From NCBI GenBank assembly GCA_028015205.1, contig JAPWFG010000024.1, positions 1,674,001 through 1,738,000 on the forward strand: DNA of 64,000 bases, given 5' to 3'. Under the pieces are notes generated by a model that searched no databases, was not told where the DNA came from, and saw only the letters and a list, made by a program, of their open reading frames with translations. The stretch comes from Mytilisepta virgata (Eukaryota > Mollusca > Bivalvia > Mytilida > Mytilidae). A program made the position numbers and the translations under genes. The first letter of the stretch is position 1. Each line of letters begins with the position of its first letter. Below are positions 26,987 to 38,162 of this stretch, in pieces.

Positions 26987-27289
26987 GTTAATATGCATTT
27001 AATTTTATGTCTATTACAGAAAGAAAATTTATGAATACACACATAATAGTGATAAAGGGACATCAGTTCCCCTCACAGGTTTTAATGGTAATGATATTCA
27101 TGGAAGTAGGACAAATCGCCCCACTTGTGAAAAGTGTAAATCCTATTAATTTTCCTTCTGCCAACTCGTCCCACTTAATGAAAAAATATAAAATCTGGAT
27201 AAATATATAATTTTCATGTCTGCCAACTCGCCCAACTTAAAAATAAGTTGGCATTAACGTCAAAGAAAACACTGATAGTCACTTATACA

Positions 27290-27345
27290 AAATAAATATA
27301 AGAAGATGTGATATGAGTGCCAATGATGACATCCCTTCGCAGAAC
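27290..27345 (+). repeat. Dispersed mussel repeat fragment
   Basis: GAAGATGTGATATGAGTGCC matches, from memory, a phrase (GGAGATGTGGTATGATTGCC) seen in very many mytilid sequences. A related fragment follows at 27868. The bases 26987-27289 hold AT-rich sequence and one unassigned open frame (ends near 27150) of the type KKIYEYTHNSDKGTSVPLTG that I cannot place. Confidence 0.5.
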
Positions 27346-27609
27346 CCAGTGTCCCGCCCAATTTATGAAGCAAATAAATGTTGAGGAACTTTAACTGCAG
27401 ACTGTATGTACTGGAAACTGGAAGAAAAATTACGTCCATATATAAGTAACATTATATTATACAAATATAAAATACAAATAAAAAATAATTTTGTAAGTAT
27501 AGTATAAAGTAATCATATGGGCAAGAAACAAAATATTCTGTTTGCTGTCTTGTATTTATATTGACACATATATATGATGTGAATATGGATTACCTTTCTT
27601 AAATTTCAG

Positions 27610-27797
27610 TTAAATACATCTATAGGACTATCACCAGGAAATGAGACAGTACGAAGGGATTCAAAGCTGAACCTGCAGAGATTGAAGAAGAAAGCAAAGA
27701 CCCAAAGTAAGGAATGGAAGAAGAAGAGAGAAAAAAAGAACCAAAAGAACAGTATTGTCTGAAACGAAGGAAGGAACAACATACCAAATTTCAATCG
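27610..27797 (+). pseudogene. Mutator-like transposase, C-terminal basic exon (frameshifted)
   Basis: The block follows an acceptor (AAATTTCAG at 27601-27609). It reads LNTSIGLSPGNETVRRDSKL then a lysine-rich run (KKKAKTQSKEWKKKREKK). In a 7-A homopolymer near 27730 the good frame shifts by one base and continues as TKEGTTYQISI to a phase-1 donor at 27797/27798 (ATCG/GTAATT). An S-P-G motif, a very basic stretch and an EG-TYQ motif in this order are what I recall at the C-terminus of bivalve Mutator-like proteins just before their exonuclease domain. The next block at 28373 has the matching phase. The minus-strand open frame over this region is a shadow. Confidence 0.55.
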
Positions 27798-27867
27798 GTA
27801 ATTTAGGAAGATTTCAACACATATAAAAATGTTGAGATATTTACATGTTAATTTGCACCTATGTAGT

Positions 27868-28015
27868 GTAACAATGAGGAGATGTGTTATGAATACCAAG
27901 GTGACAACTATCAACCAAAGTTAAAGCCATGTTGATATAGGCAATTATTAGCAATCTTATGACCTTCAACAATGAGAAAAACTTAAACATTTCAGTCTGC
28001 TATGAAAGGCCTTGA
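27868..28015 (+). repeat. Dispersed mussel repeat relic
   Basis: The phrases TGAGGAGATGTGTTATGAAT, GACAACTATCAACCAAAGTT and GACCTTCAACAATGAG occur in the order known from an abundant mytilid dispersed repeat. The downstream half of the same repeat (CAACAATGA ... TATAAAAGGCCC) is represented at 48125-48300. It lies in an intron of the broken transposase gene. Confidence 0.55.
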
Positions 28016-28372
28016 CATGAAAAATATAAAAACACTTAACTTCAGGGTCTTGTATGTGTGATTGCAACACTTAATTCTGTTTAATTTCTATAACATAACT
28101 TCAAAAAAAGTGGTACATGAAGATCCAAAACCGTCATTGACTTTGGTATATTCATTTATCCATAACTTTTTTCTAACAGCACAATTGGATTGAAAATCAA
28201 ACATGTGTCATTGAATGACATGACAGATTTTATTCTCATTTGCATGCCAGATCTGAAATACATACCTAACATTCTGGTGATAAGAGTATGAAGAAAGTAG
28301 CATTTTGAAAACAATATGATTCTTGTAAAATCATTATACCTTTATAGTATGACATTTGCTTTTAAAATTCAG

Positions 28373-28489
28373 GTTTACAGAGTGATAAGAAGAAAGATGA
28401 CATAGAAAATACATCAGATATGCCAGATGATAGCAACCAAATTGTAACTACAGATGCACCATTAGTAGTTTTTGATTTGGAGACGACAG
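28373..28489 (+). pseudogene. DEDDh exonuclease, first exon (Exo I motif)
   Basis: A 117-bp block lies between an acceptor (AAAATTCAG ending 28372) and a donor at 28490 (ACAG/GTCTCAGG). It encodes LQSDKKKDDIENTSDMPDDS followed by APLVVFDLETTG. The D-x-E of FDLETTG is the Exo I motif of DEDDh 3'-5' exonucleases (DnaQ/TREX type). Both splice sites are phase 1. The upstream exon (27797) and the downstream exon (44439) also meet at phase 1, so the joined frame would run TTG/RYSDMTQ, as expected for this family. If read on past the donor the frame stops at once (TAG at 28501), supporting a real exon end. This exon itself is undamaged. Confidence 0.65.
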
Positions 28490-28645
28490 GTCTCAGGAAG
28501 TAGTAAGTCCAGAAATCATACCCTTGGTCTGACTAGAAGGAGATGTTCTCAATAGTTATATGCATTCTTTCTGCTTGTCTGTAGGTCAAGATTTCTTTGT
28601 TAAATGATATGTCAAGATTGCCTTTAATGAAAATCAGTCATTTTT

Positions 28646-28750
28646 ATGTCTCCCAAATGAAGTTTGGAGACATGCTGTTTTTGCTCAGTTCTTATTATTC
28701 TTATTATTATTATTATTATTACATTTGTGTATTATTATTATTATGATTAT
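28646..28750 (+). repeat. Hairpin head plus (ATT)n, third element type
   Basis: ATGTCTCCCAAA at 28646 pairs with TTTGGAGACAT ending 28673 (one bulged base, loop TGAAG). It is followed by GCTGTTTTTGCTCAGTTCTT and then ATT trinucleotides to about 28750. The layout (short hairpin, T-rich phrase, ATT run) copies that of the B units at 33185 and 36346, although the hairpin sequence differs. Only the head seems to be present. Confidence 0.6.
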
Positions 28751-28754
28751 TATT

Positions 28755-28951
28755 AAGGTCTTTCCCTTTGCAGAAGGAAAGACCTTACTGTATTTCTTAT
28801 GATTATTATTAAGGTCTTTCCCTTTGCAGAAGGAAAGACCTTACTGTATTTCTTATGATTATTATTATTAAGGTCTTTCCCTTTGCAGAAGGAAAGACCT
28901 TACTGTATTTCTTATGATTAAGGTCTTTCCCTTTGCAGAAGGAAAGACCTT
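28755..28951 (+). repeat. Four tandem AGGTCTTTCC hairpins
   Basis: Four copies of a perfect stem-loop start at 28755, 28811, 28870 and 28920. Arms are AAGGTCTTTCC and GGAAAGACCTT, the loop is CTTTGCAGAA, and each is followed by ACTGTATTTCTTATGATTA. Spacing varies between 50 and 59 bp because the ATT linker length varies. They are the multiplied head of the A-unit array that follows. Confidence 0.85.
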
Positions 28952-28985
28952 ACTGTATTTCTTATGATTATTATTATTATTATTA

Positions 28986-30475
28986 TTTTTTTTTTCTGCC
29001 GCAGATGTCAAAAAAGTGTCGCGACCTATCATTACGAAACTTAGTACTATTAAACGACACTACTTGGGCTCGACTTGAGTCGGCCTGCGAAACCGATCTA
29101 TTTTTAGTAACGGAGTTATCTTCCCCAGACCGTAAAACCTTGTTTGCAGATTAACTCAAAAACCGTAACCGTTATCAAAAATCTGAAGTGGGGAAAATGT
29201 TGCTCAACTCCTGGACATGATTCGTCATGCAAAAAAAAATGTTCTGATCGACTTCCTGGTTACGCGTTTTTGATCCGAAAAATGTCGCGACACGTCAAAT
29301 TTTTTTTCTTCAAAACGGTAAGTCCTAGAGACTTGGGACCTTCACCAATCATCCTGAATGACATATGTTGCATTCAAAAATGTCAATGTCAAAGGTCAAA
29401 TCTCAAGGTCAGAGGTCATGGTACACCTTGTTATCAGGTTAACTCAAAAACCATACAAAATTTAAGCAGACATGTAATGGGGAAAATACTTGTCTCATTT
29501 AGACCTTTATTTGATATAAAGGGTCGAACCCTGTACGACAAACGGTTTTCGAGTTATAGCCCTTAACGCGTTTCGGCTAAATGGTTTTTGGCCTATAACT
29601 TGAAAATGGTTCGAGATAACATAGTAAACATATGGGTTATTGGTGACCGTCAATTTATTCCCTTCAATTTAAAATCAAACTTGATTGGGTAATGGCGGCC
29701 ATTTTCAAAATGGCCGACACCGTAAACAGTTTTTATGAAATAACACTTAAACCGTAGAAAATTGAAGCGGACAATACATGGGAAAAATGTTCGCCATGTC
29801 GAAATCTACAAAAAATGTTTCAGGTGCGAAAGCGCAAAACTTGTCGTTTTTGAGTTATCGCACTTGATTCGTATTTTGAAAATGATTTTTTGTTTATAAC
29901 TTTTTAACCATAAAAGATGGTGAATGAAACATTGGGTTCATTTGAAAGAGAATTAAAAGACCTACAATTTGAGCCCAAACAGTGCATGATTCGGTTGATT
30001 GGTTTCAAAATGGCGGCCAAAAACATATGATAAACTGCGTTATTTACCAATAACTTTTAAACCGTTGCACATTATATAGTAAACATGTATACTTAAATGA
30101 ATCAGTATGCAAAGACCTACAATTTGAGTCAAAGGTCATGGGTCAAGGTCATTCCCTAGCAACAAGGTAACGTTTATGAAAAGTCCATAGCAACCATATG
30201 TATTCTTAACCAACACTACCTTCTGAGTTTAGAATTAAGTTTTAGAACCGGAAGTGACCTTCTGTCCATAGCAACCGACAAAGTCCTTAACAACCATACT
30301 TTTTCTGACACTAGGCCCCTTGATCTTTATTCTGGAACCTATATGATAACTATTGGCAGCATTTTATCGTAAACAAAATGACTCAATTGTCTTAAGTATT
30401 TGTATAGGACACCATAACACTAACTAGAGACGGGGAAAGACCTCACATTTGTTCTCTGAACAAATGACTTTTTAA
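28986..30475 (+). repeat. Tandem unit A1 (long form)
   Basis: Starts with a T-tract and TCTGCCGCAGATGTCAAAAA and ends with GGGGAAAGACCT plus the stem-loop CATTTGTTC-TCT-GAACAAATG (30446-30466). The unit is built from degenerate internal ~250-bp phrases (ACTCAAAAACCGTA ... GGGGAAAAT ... GAGTTAT). A block at about 29880-30060 (with GGCGGCCAAAAACATATG) is absent from A2-A4. The centre carries GGCCATTTTCAAAATGGCC, a perfect inverted repeat. Copies of the 140-152 codon open frame differ by indels between units, so I do not call it coding. Confidence 0.85.
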
Positions 30476-30484
30476 TTATTATTA

Positions 30485-31835
30485 TTTTTTTTTTTTTTTT
30501 CTGCCGCAGATGTCAAAAAAGTGTCGCAACCTATCATTACGAAACTTAGTACTATTAAACGACACTACTTGGGCTCGACTTGAGTCGGCCTGCGAAACCG
30601 ATCTATTTTTAGTAACGGAGTTATCTGCCCCAGACCGTAAAACCTTGTTTGCAGATTAACTCAAAAACCGTAACCGTTATGAAAAATCTGAAGCAGGGGA
30701 AAATGTTGCTCAACTCCTGGACATGATTCGTCATGCAAAAAAAAATGTTCTGATCGACTTCCTGGTTACGCGTTTTTAACTCAAAAAGTGTCGCGACACG
30801 TCAAAATTTTTTTCTTCAAAACGGTAAGTCCTAGAGACTTGGGACCTTCACCAATCATCCTGGATGACATATGTTGCATTCAAAAATGTCAAGGTCAAAG
30901 GTCAAATCTCAAGGTCAGAGGTCATGGTACACCTTGTTATCAGGTTAACTCAAAAACCATACAAAATTTAAGCAGACATGTAATGGGGAAAATACTTGTC
31001 TCATTTAGACCTTTATTTGATATAAGGGTCGAACCCTGTACGACAAACGGTTTTCGAGTTATAGCCCTTAACGCGTTTCGGCTAAATGGTTTTTGGCCTA
31101 TAACTTGAAAATGGTTCGAGATAACATAGTAAACATATGGGTTATTGGTGACCGTCAACTTATTCCCTTCAATTTAAAATCAAACTTGATTGGCTAATGG
31201 CGGCCATTTTCAAAATGGCCGACACTGTAAACAGTTTTTGTGGAAAAGCACGTAAACCGTACAAAATTGAAGCAGACAATACATGGGAAAATTGTTCGTC
31301 ACGTCGAAATCTACAAAAAAGTCTTCAGGACCGAAACCGTAAAACTTGTCGTTTTTGAGTTATTGCACTTGATTTGTATGTTAAAACTGTTTTTTTGCTT
31401 ATAACTTGAAAACCGTATTAGATAGTATAGTAAACATGTATACTTAAATGAATCAGTATGCAAAGACCTACAATTTGAGTCAAAGGTCAAAGGTCATGGG
31501 TCAAGGTCATTCCCTAGCAACAAGGTAACGTTAATGAAAAGTCCATAGCAACCATATGTATTCTTAACCAACACTACCTTCTGAGTTTAGAATTAAGTTT
31601 TATAACCGGAAGTGACCTTCTGTCCATAGCAACCGACAAAGTACTTAACAACCATACTTTTTCTGACACTAGGCCCCTTGATCTTTATTCTGGAACCTAT
31701 ATGATAACTATTGGCAACATTTTATCGTAAACAAAATGACTCAATTGTCTTAAGTATTTGTATAGGACACCATAACATTAACTAGAGACGGGGAAAGACC
31801 TCACATTTGTTCTCTGAACAAATGACTTTTTAATT
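30485..31835 (+). repeat. Tandem unit A2 (short form)
   Basis: Same start and same end hairpin (31804-31824) as A1 but about 140 bp shorter, because one internal phrase is missing near 31430. It contains direct repeats AGGTCAAAGGTCA at 30892-30904 and 31484-31496. Confidence 0.85.
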
Positions 31836-31839
31836 ATTA

Positions 31840-33183
31840 TTTTTTTTTTTCTGCCGCAGATGTCAAAAAAGTGTCGCGACCTATCATTACGAAACTTAGT
31901 ACTATTAAACGGCACTACTTGGGCTCGACTTGAGTCGGCCTGCTAAACCGATCTATTTTTAGTAACGGAGTTATCTGCCCCAGACCGTAAAACCTTGTTT
32001 GCAGATTAACTCAAAAACCGTAACCGTTATCAAAAATCTGAAGTGGGGAAAATGTTGCTCAACTCCTGGACATGATTCGTCATGCAAAAAAAAATGTTCT
32101 GATCGACTTCCTGGTTACGCGTTTTTGACCCGAAACGTGTCGCGACACGTCAAAATTTTTTTCTTCAAAACGGTAAGTCCTAGAGACTTGGGACCTTCAC
32201 CAATCATCCTGGATGACATATGTTGCATTCAAAAATGTCAAGGTCAAAGGTCAAATCTCAAGGTCAGAGGTCATGGTACACTTTGTTATCAGGTTAACTC
32301 AAAAACCATACAAAATTTAAGCAGACATGTAATGGGGAAAATACTTGTCTCATTTAGACCTTTATTTGATATAAGGGTCGAACCCTGTACGACAAACGGT
32401 TTTCGAGTTATAGCCCTTAACGCGTTTCGGCTAAATGGTTTTTGGCCTATAACTTGAAAATGGTTCGAGATAACATAGTAAACATATGGCTTATTGGTGA
32501 CCGTCAACTTATTCCCTTCAATTTAAAATCAAACTTGATTGGCTAATGGCGGCCATTTTCAAAATGGCTGACACTGTAAACAGTTTTTGTGGAAAAGCAC
32601 GTAAACCGTACAAAATTGAAGCAGACAATACATGGGAAAATTGTTCGTCACGTCGAAATCTACAAAAAAGTCTTCAGGACCGAAACCGTAAAACTTGTAG
32701 TTTTTGAGTTATTGCACTTGATTTGTATGTTAAAACTGTTTTTTTGCTTATAACTTGAAAACCGTATTAGATAGTATAGTAAACATGTATACTTAAATGA
32801 ATCAGTATGCAAAGACCTACAATTTGAGTCAAAGGTCAAAGGTCATGGGTCAAGGTCATTCCCTAGCAACAAGGTAACGTTAATGAAAAGTCCATAGCAA
32901 CCATATGTATTCTTAACCAACACTACCTTCTGAGTTTAGAAATAAGTTTTATAACCGGAAGTGACCTTCTGTCCATAGCAACCGACAAAGTCCTTAACAA
33001 CCATACTTTTTCTGACGCTAGGCCCCTTGATCTTTATTCTGGAACTTATATGATAACTATTGGCAACATTTTATCGTAAACAAAATGACTCAATTGTCTT
33101 AAGTATTTGTATAGGACACCATAACACTAACTAGAGACGGGGAAAGACCTCACATTTGTTCTCTGAACAAATGACTTTTTAAT
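31840..33183 (+). repeat. Tandem unit A3 (short form)
   Basis: Short-form A unit, end hairpin at 33153-33173. It is the first A unit followed by a B unit. A3 plus B1 is repeated as A4 plus B2 at a constant offset of 3161 bp. Confidence 0.85.
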
Positions 33184-33184
33184 T

Positions 33185-34987
33185 AGGTCTTTCCACTTTC
33201 CGTGGAAAGACCTTTTGCTTTTGTTCTGATTATTTTTTTTTTTTTTTTTTTTTTTTTCTTCTTCTGCCGTCTAGGATGTTTTTTTGTTACTTGACATATC
33301 GAAAGGATTTTTGGCCCATGATTGCGTACAGTGATTACGATTTCACCATTGACCCTGTGTAACCGAACACCTTTTTTTATAGGAGTTATCTCCCCGCGTC
33401 CTCCTTTTCTTGTTATCTTTATTTCTCTGTAACCGTAAAAGATATCGACCTAAAATCTTTTGCAATGTCTTCAGTGTATCTGTGCGCAACTTTGTTCTAT
33501 TGGTCGGAAAGGATCTGACGACATTTCATAGGAGTTATTTCCCTTCAAACGACTTTCACTTTTGGTGTATCATACAAATTGTTATTTAGGGTTGAGATAT
33601 CAACATAAAACTTTGTATTTAGGGTCCATGACCCCCAACAAGTAAAATGAGGTCAAGGTCAAAGGTCAAGGTCAAGTTCTAAATTTTGACTTTTGCTTGT
33701 TATCGCTTCTCCTCTGAAACGGTAAAAGATAGATGATAAAATGTAATGGAGAAAATGTTAAGGACGTTGAGACCTAGCTTTGTTACATTTGCATAAAAGT
33801 TGTATGACGTCATTTTATAGGCGTAATTGCCCCCAGAACGTTTAAATTTGCGGTTTTTCGTTTATTTCTCAACAATGGTACATGATAAAGGCATGGGGTC
33901 TTTTGTTCTGACATCAAGGATTGATAACCTTCAAATTGGCATCAAGGTCAAAGGTCCAGGTCAAGTTCTAAATTTTGACTTTTGCTTGTTATCGCTTCTC
34001 CTCTGAAATGGTAAAAGATAGCTGATAAAATGTAATGAAGAAAATGTTAAGGACGTTGAGACCTAGCTTTGGTACATTTGCATAAAAGTTGTATGACGTC
34101 ATTTTATAGGCGTAATTGCCGTTAGAACGTTTAAATTTGCGGTTTTTCGTTTATTTCTCAACAATGGTACATGATAAAGGCATGGGGTCTTTTGTTTTGA
34201 CATCAAGGATTGATAACCTTCAAATTTGCATCAAGGTCAAAGGTCAAGGTCAAGTTCTAAATTTGATCTTTTGCTTGTTATCGCTTCTTCTCTGAAACGG
34301 TAAAAGATAGCTGATAAAATGTAATGGAGGAAATGTTTAGGACATTGATGCGCAACTTTGTTACATTTGAGTTAGAGCTGTATGACGTCATCTTTTGGGA
34401 GTAATTGCCCCCAGAACGTTCAAACTTAAGGTTTTTCGTTTATAACTTGACGATGGTACATAATAATGGCATGGGGTCTTCTGCAATGAGTTCAGCAACC
34501 AATGACCTAGAAAAAGGTCACAAGGTCAAAGGTCAAGGTCATGACCTAGATTACGTATTTTGCATTTTTTCACACTTTATAAGGTTTTTTCAGATTTTTA
34601 AAGCAATTAAAGCTATTGAAAGCGTGAAATTCAGCCACTACTTTTGATGACGTCATTTCTGGCAACGTTATTATTTCTGTAGACATTTTTAGACGTTTTG
34701 GATATATTGGAATGTTAATTAACGTGACAATGTTACAACCCATGAAAACGTCTATAATTATCAATTTATTAGGTCTCATTAATGACGTTTTTGATGTTTA
34801 TAGTGCAAAACAGTATAATTCATCACAAACATTTAGTTAATCAGAAATAAACATTTCTTAGTTATTCAAACTAGCAGTCCATATATTTTTTAACAATTGT
34901 GAAATTACCTATCATATCAAACCAGACGTTTTATCAATAAATCTGCAATTGAGGTGGAAAGACCTTCAATTGTTCTCTGAACAATTG
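33185..34987 (+). repeat. Tandem unit B1
   Basis: Opens with the stem-loop AGGTCTTTCCAC-TTTCC-GTGGAAAGACCT (33185-33213), then TTTTGCTTTTGTTCTGATTA and a T-tract. It ends with GTGGAAAGACCT (34954-34965), the inverted copy of its own head, followed by the stem-loop CAATTGTTC-TCT-GAACAATTG (34967-34987). The interior is three degenerate ~300-bp repeats (GGTAAAAGATAGCTGATAAA, TGTATGACGTCATTTTATAG), rich in AGGTCA. No protein domain is seen. It fits a non-autonomous element with short terminal inverted repeats. Confidence 0.85.
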
Positions 34988-35001
34988 GTTTTTAATTATT
35001 A

Positions 35002-36344
35002 TTTTTTTTTTCTGCCGCAGATGTCAAAAAAGTGTCGCGACCTATCATTACGAAACTTAGTACTATTAAACGACACTACTTGGACTCGACTTGAGTCGGC
35101 CTGCGAAACCGATCTATTTTTAGTAACGGAGTTATCTGCCCCAGACCGTAAAACCTTGTTTGCAGATTAACATAAAAACCGTAACCGTTATCAAAAATCT
35201 GAAGTGGGGAAAATGTTGCTCAACTCCTGGACATGATTCGCCATGCAAAAAAAAATGTTCTGATCGACTTCCTGGTTACGCGTGTTTGACCCGAAAAGTG
35301 TCGCGACACGTCAAAATTTTTTTCTTCAAAACGGTAAGTCCTAGAGACTTGGGACCTTCACCAATCATCCTGGATGACATATGTTGCATTCAAAAATGTC
35401 AAGGTCAAAGGTCAAATCTCAAGGTCAGAGGTCATGGTACACCTTGTTATCAGGTTAACTCAAAAACCATACAAAATTTAAGCAGACATGTAATGGGGAA
35501 AATACTTGTCTCATTTAGACCTTTATTTGATATAAGGGTCGAACCCTGTACGACAAACGGTTTTCGAGTTATAGCCCTTAACGCGTTTCGGCTAAATGGT
35601 TTTTGGCCTATAACTTGAAAATGGTTCGAGATAACATAGTAAACATATGGATTATTGGTGACCGTCAACTTATTCCCTTCAATTTAAAATCAAACTTGAT
35701 TGGCTAATGGCGGCCATTTTCAAAATGGCTGACACTGTAAACAGTTTTTGTGGAAAAGCACGTAAACCGTACAAAATTGAAGCAGACAATACATGGGAAA
35801 ATTGTTCGTCACGTCGAAATCTACAAAAAAGTCTTCAGGACCGAAACCGTAAAACTTGTAGTTTTTGAGTTATTGCACTTGATTTGTATGTTAAAACTGT
35901 TTTTTTGCTTATAACTTGAAAACCGTATTAGATAGTATAGTAAACATGTATACTTAAATGAATCAGTATGCAAAGACCTACAATTTGAGTCAAAGGTCAA
36001 AGGTCATGGGTCAAGGTCATTCCCTAGCAACAAGGTAACGTTAATGAAAAGTCCATAGCAACCATATGTATTCTTAACCAACACTACCTTCTGAGTTTAG
36101 AAATAAGTTTTATAACCGGAAGTGACCTTCTGTCCATAGCAACCGACAAAGTCCTTAACAACCATACTTTTTCTGACGCTAGGCCCCTTGATCTTTATTC
36201 TGGAACTTATATGATAACTATTGGCAACATTTTATCGTAAACAAAATGACTCAATTGTCTTAAGTATTTGTATAGGACACCATAACACTAACTAGAGACG
36301 GGGAAAGACCTCACATTTGTTCTCTGAACAAATGACTTTTTAAT
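35002..36344 (+). repeat. Tandem unit A4 (short form)
   Basis: Short-form A unit with end hairpin at 36314-36334. It lies exactly 3161 bp after A3 and is nearly identical to it. Confidence 0.85.
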
Positions 36345-36345
36345 T

Positions 36346-38148
36346 AGGTCTTTCCACTTTCCGTGGAAAGACCTTTTGCTTTTGTTCTGATTATTTTTTT
36401 TTTTTTTTTTTTTTTTTTCTTCTTCTGCCGTCTAGGATGTTTTTTTGTTACTTGACATATCGAAAGGATTTTTGGCCCATGATTGCGTACAGTGATTACG
36501 ATTTCACCATTGACCCTGTGTAACCGAACACCTTTTTTTATAGGAGTTATCTCCCCGCGTCCTCCTTTTCTTGTTATCTTTATTTCTCTGTAACCGTAAA
36601 AGATATCGACCTAAAATCTTTTGCAATGTCTTCAGTGTATCTGTGCGCAACTTTGTTCTATTGGTCGGAAAGGATCTGACGACATTTCATAGGAGTTATT
36701 TCCCTTCAAACGACTTTCACTTTTGGTGTATCATACAAATTGTTATTTAGGGTTGAGATATCAACATAAAACTTTGTATTTAGGGTCCATGACCCCCAAC
36801 AAGTAAAATGAGGTCAAGGTCAAAGGTCAAGGTCAAGTTCTAAATTTTGACTTTTGCTTGTTATCGCTTCTCCTCTGAAACGGTAAAAGATAGATGATAA
36901 AATGTAATGGAGAAAATGTTAAGGACGTTGAGACCTAGCTTTGTTACATTTGCATAAAAGTTGTATGACGTCATTTTATAGGCGTAATTGCCCCCAGAAC
37001 GTTTAAATTTGCGGTTTTTCGTTTATTTCTCAACAATGGTACATGATAAAGGCATGGGGTCTTTTGTTCTGACATCAAGGATTGATAACCTTCAAATTGG
37101 CATCAAGGTCAAAGGTCCAGGTCAAGTTCTAAATTTTGACTTTTGCTTGTTATCGCTTCTCCTCTGAAATGGTAAAAGATAGCTGATAAAATGTAATGAA
37201 GAAAATGTTAAGGACGTTGAGACCTAGCTTTGGTACATTTGCATAAAAGTTGTATGACGTCATTTTATAGGCGTAATTGCCGTTAGAACGTTTAAATTTG
37301 CGGTTTTTCGTTTATTTCTCAACAATGGTACATGATAAAGGCATGGGGTCTTTTGTTTTGACATCAAGGATTGATAACCTTCAAATTTGCATCAAGGTCA
37401 AAGGTCAAGGTCAAGTTCTAAATTTGATCTTTTGCTTGTTATCGCTTCTTCTCTGAAACGGTAAAAGATAGCTGATAAAATGTAATGGAGGAAATGTTTA
37501 GGACATTGATGCGCAACTTTGTTACATTTGAGTTAGAGCTGTATGACGTCATCTTTTGGGAGTAATTGCCCCCAGAACGTTCAAACTTAAGGTTTTTCGT
37601 TTATAACTTGACGATGGTACATAATAATGGCATGGGGTCTTCTGCAATGAGTTCAGCAACCAATGACCTAGAAAAAGGTCACAAGGTCAAAGGTCAAGGT
37701 CATGACCTAGATTACGTATTTTGCATTTTTTCACACTTTATAAGGTTTTTTCAGATTTTTAAAGCAATTAAAGCTATTGAAAGCGTGAAATTCAGCCACT
37801 ACTTTTGATGACGTCATTTCTGGCAACGTTATTATTTCTGTAGACATTTTTAGACGTTTTGGATATATTGGAATGTTAATTAACGTGACAATGTTACAAC
37901 CCATGAAAACGTCTATAATTATCAATTTATTAGGTCTCATTAATGACGTTTTTGATGTTTATAGTGCAAAACAGTATAATTCATCACAAACATTTAGTTA
38001 ATCAGAAATAAACATTTCTTAGTTATTCAAACTAGCAGTCCATATATTTTTTAACAATTGTGAAATTACCTATCATATCAAACCAGACGTTTTATCAATA
38101 AATCTGCAATTGAGGTGGAAAGACCTTCAATTGTTCTCTGAACAATTG
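36346..38148 (+). repeat. Tandem unit B2
   Basis: Near-exact copy of B1 shifted by 3161 bp (head hairpin 36346-36374, end hairpin 38128-38148). I noticed no differences in the stretches I compared, so the duplication is very recent, kept equal by gene conversion, or an assembly duplicate. Confidence 0.85.
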
Positions 38149-38162
38149 GTTTTTAATTATTA

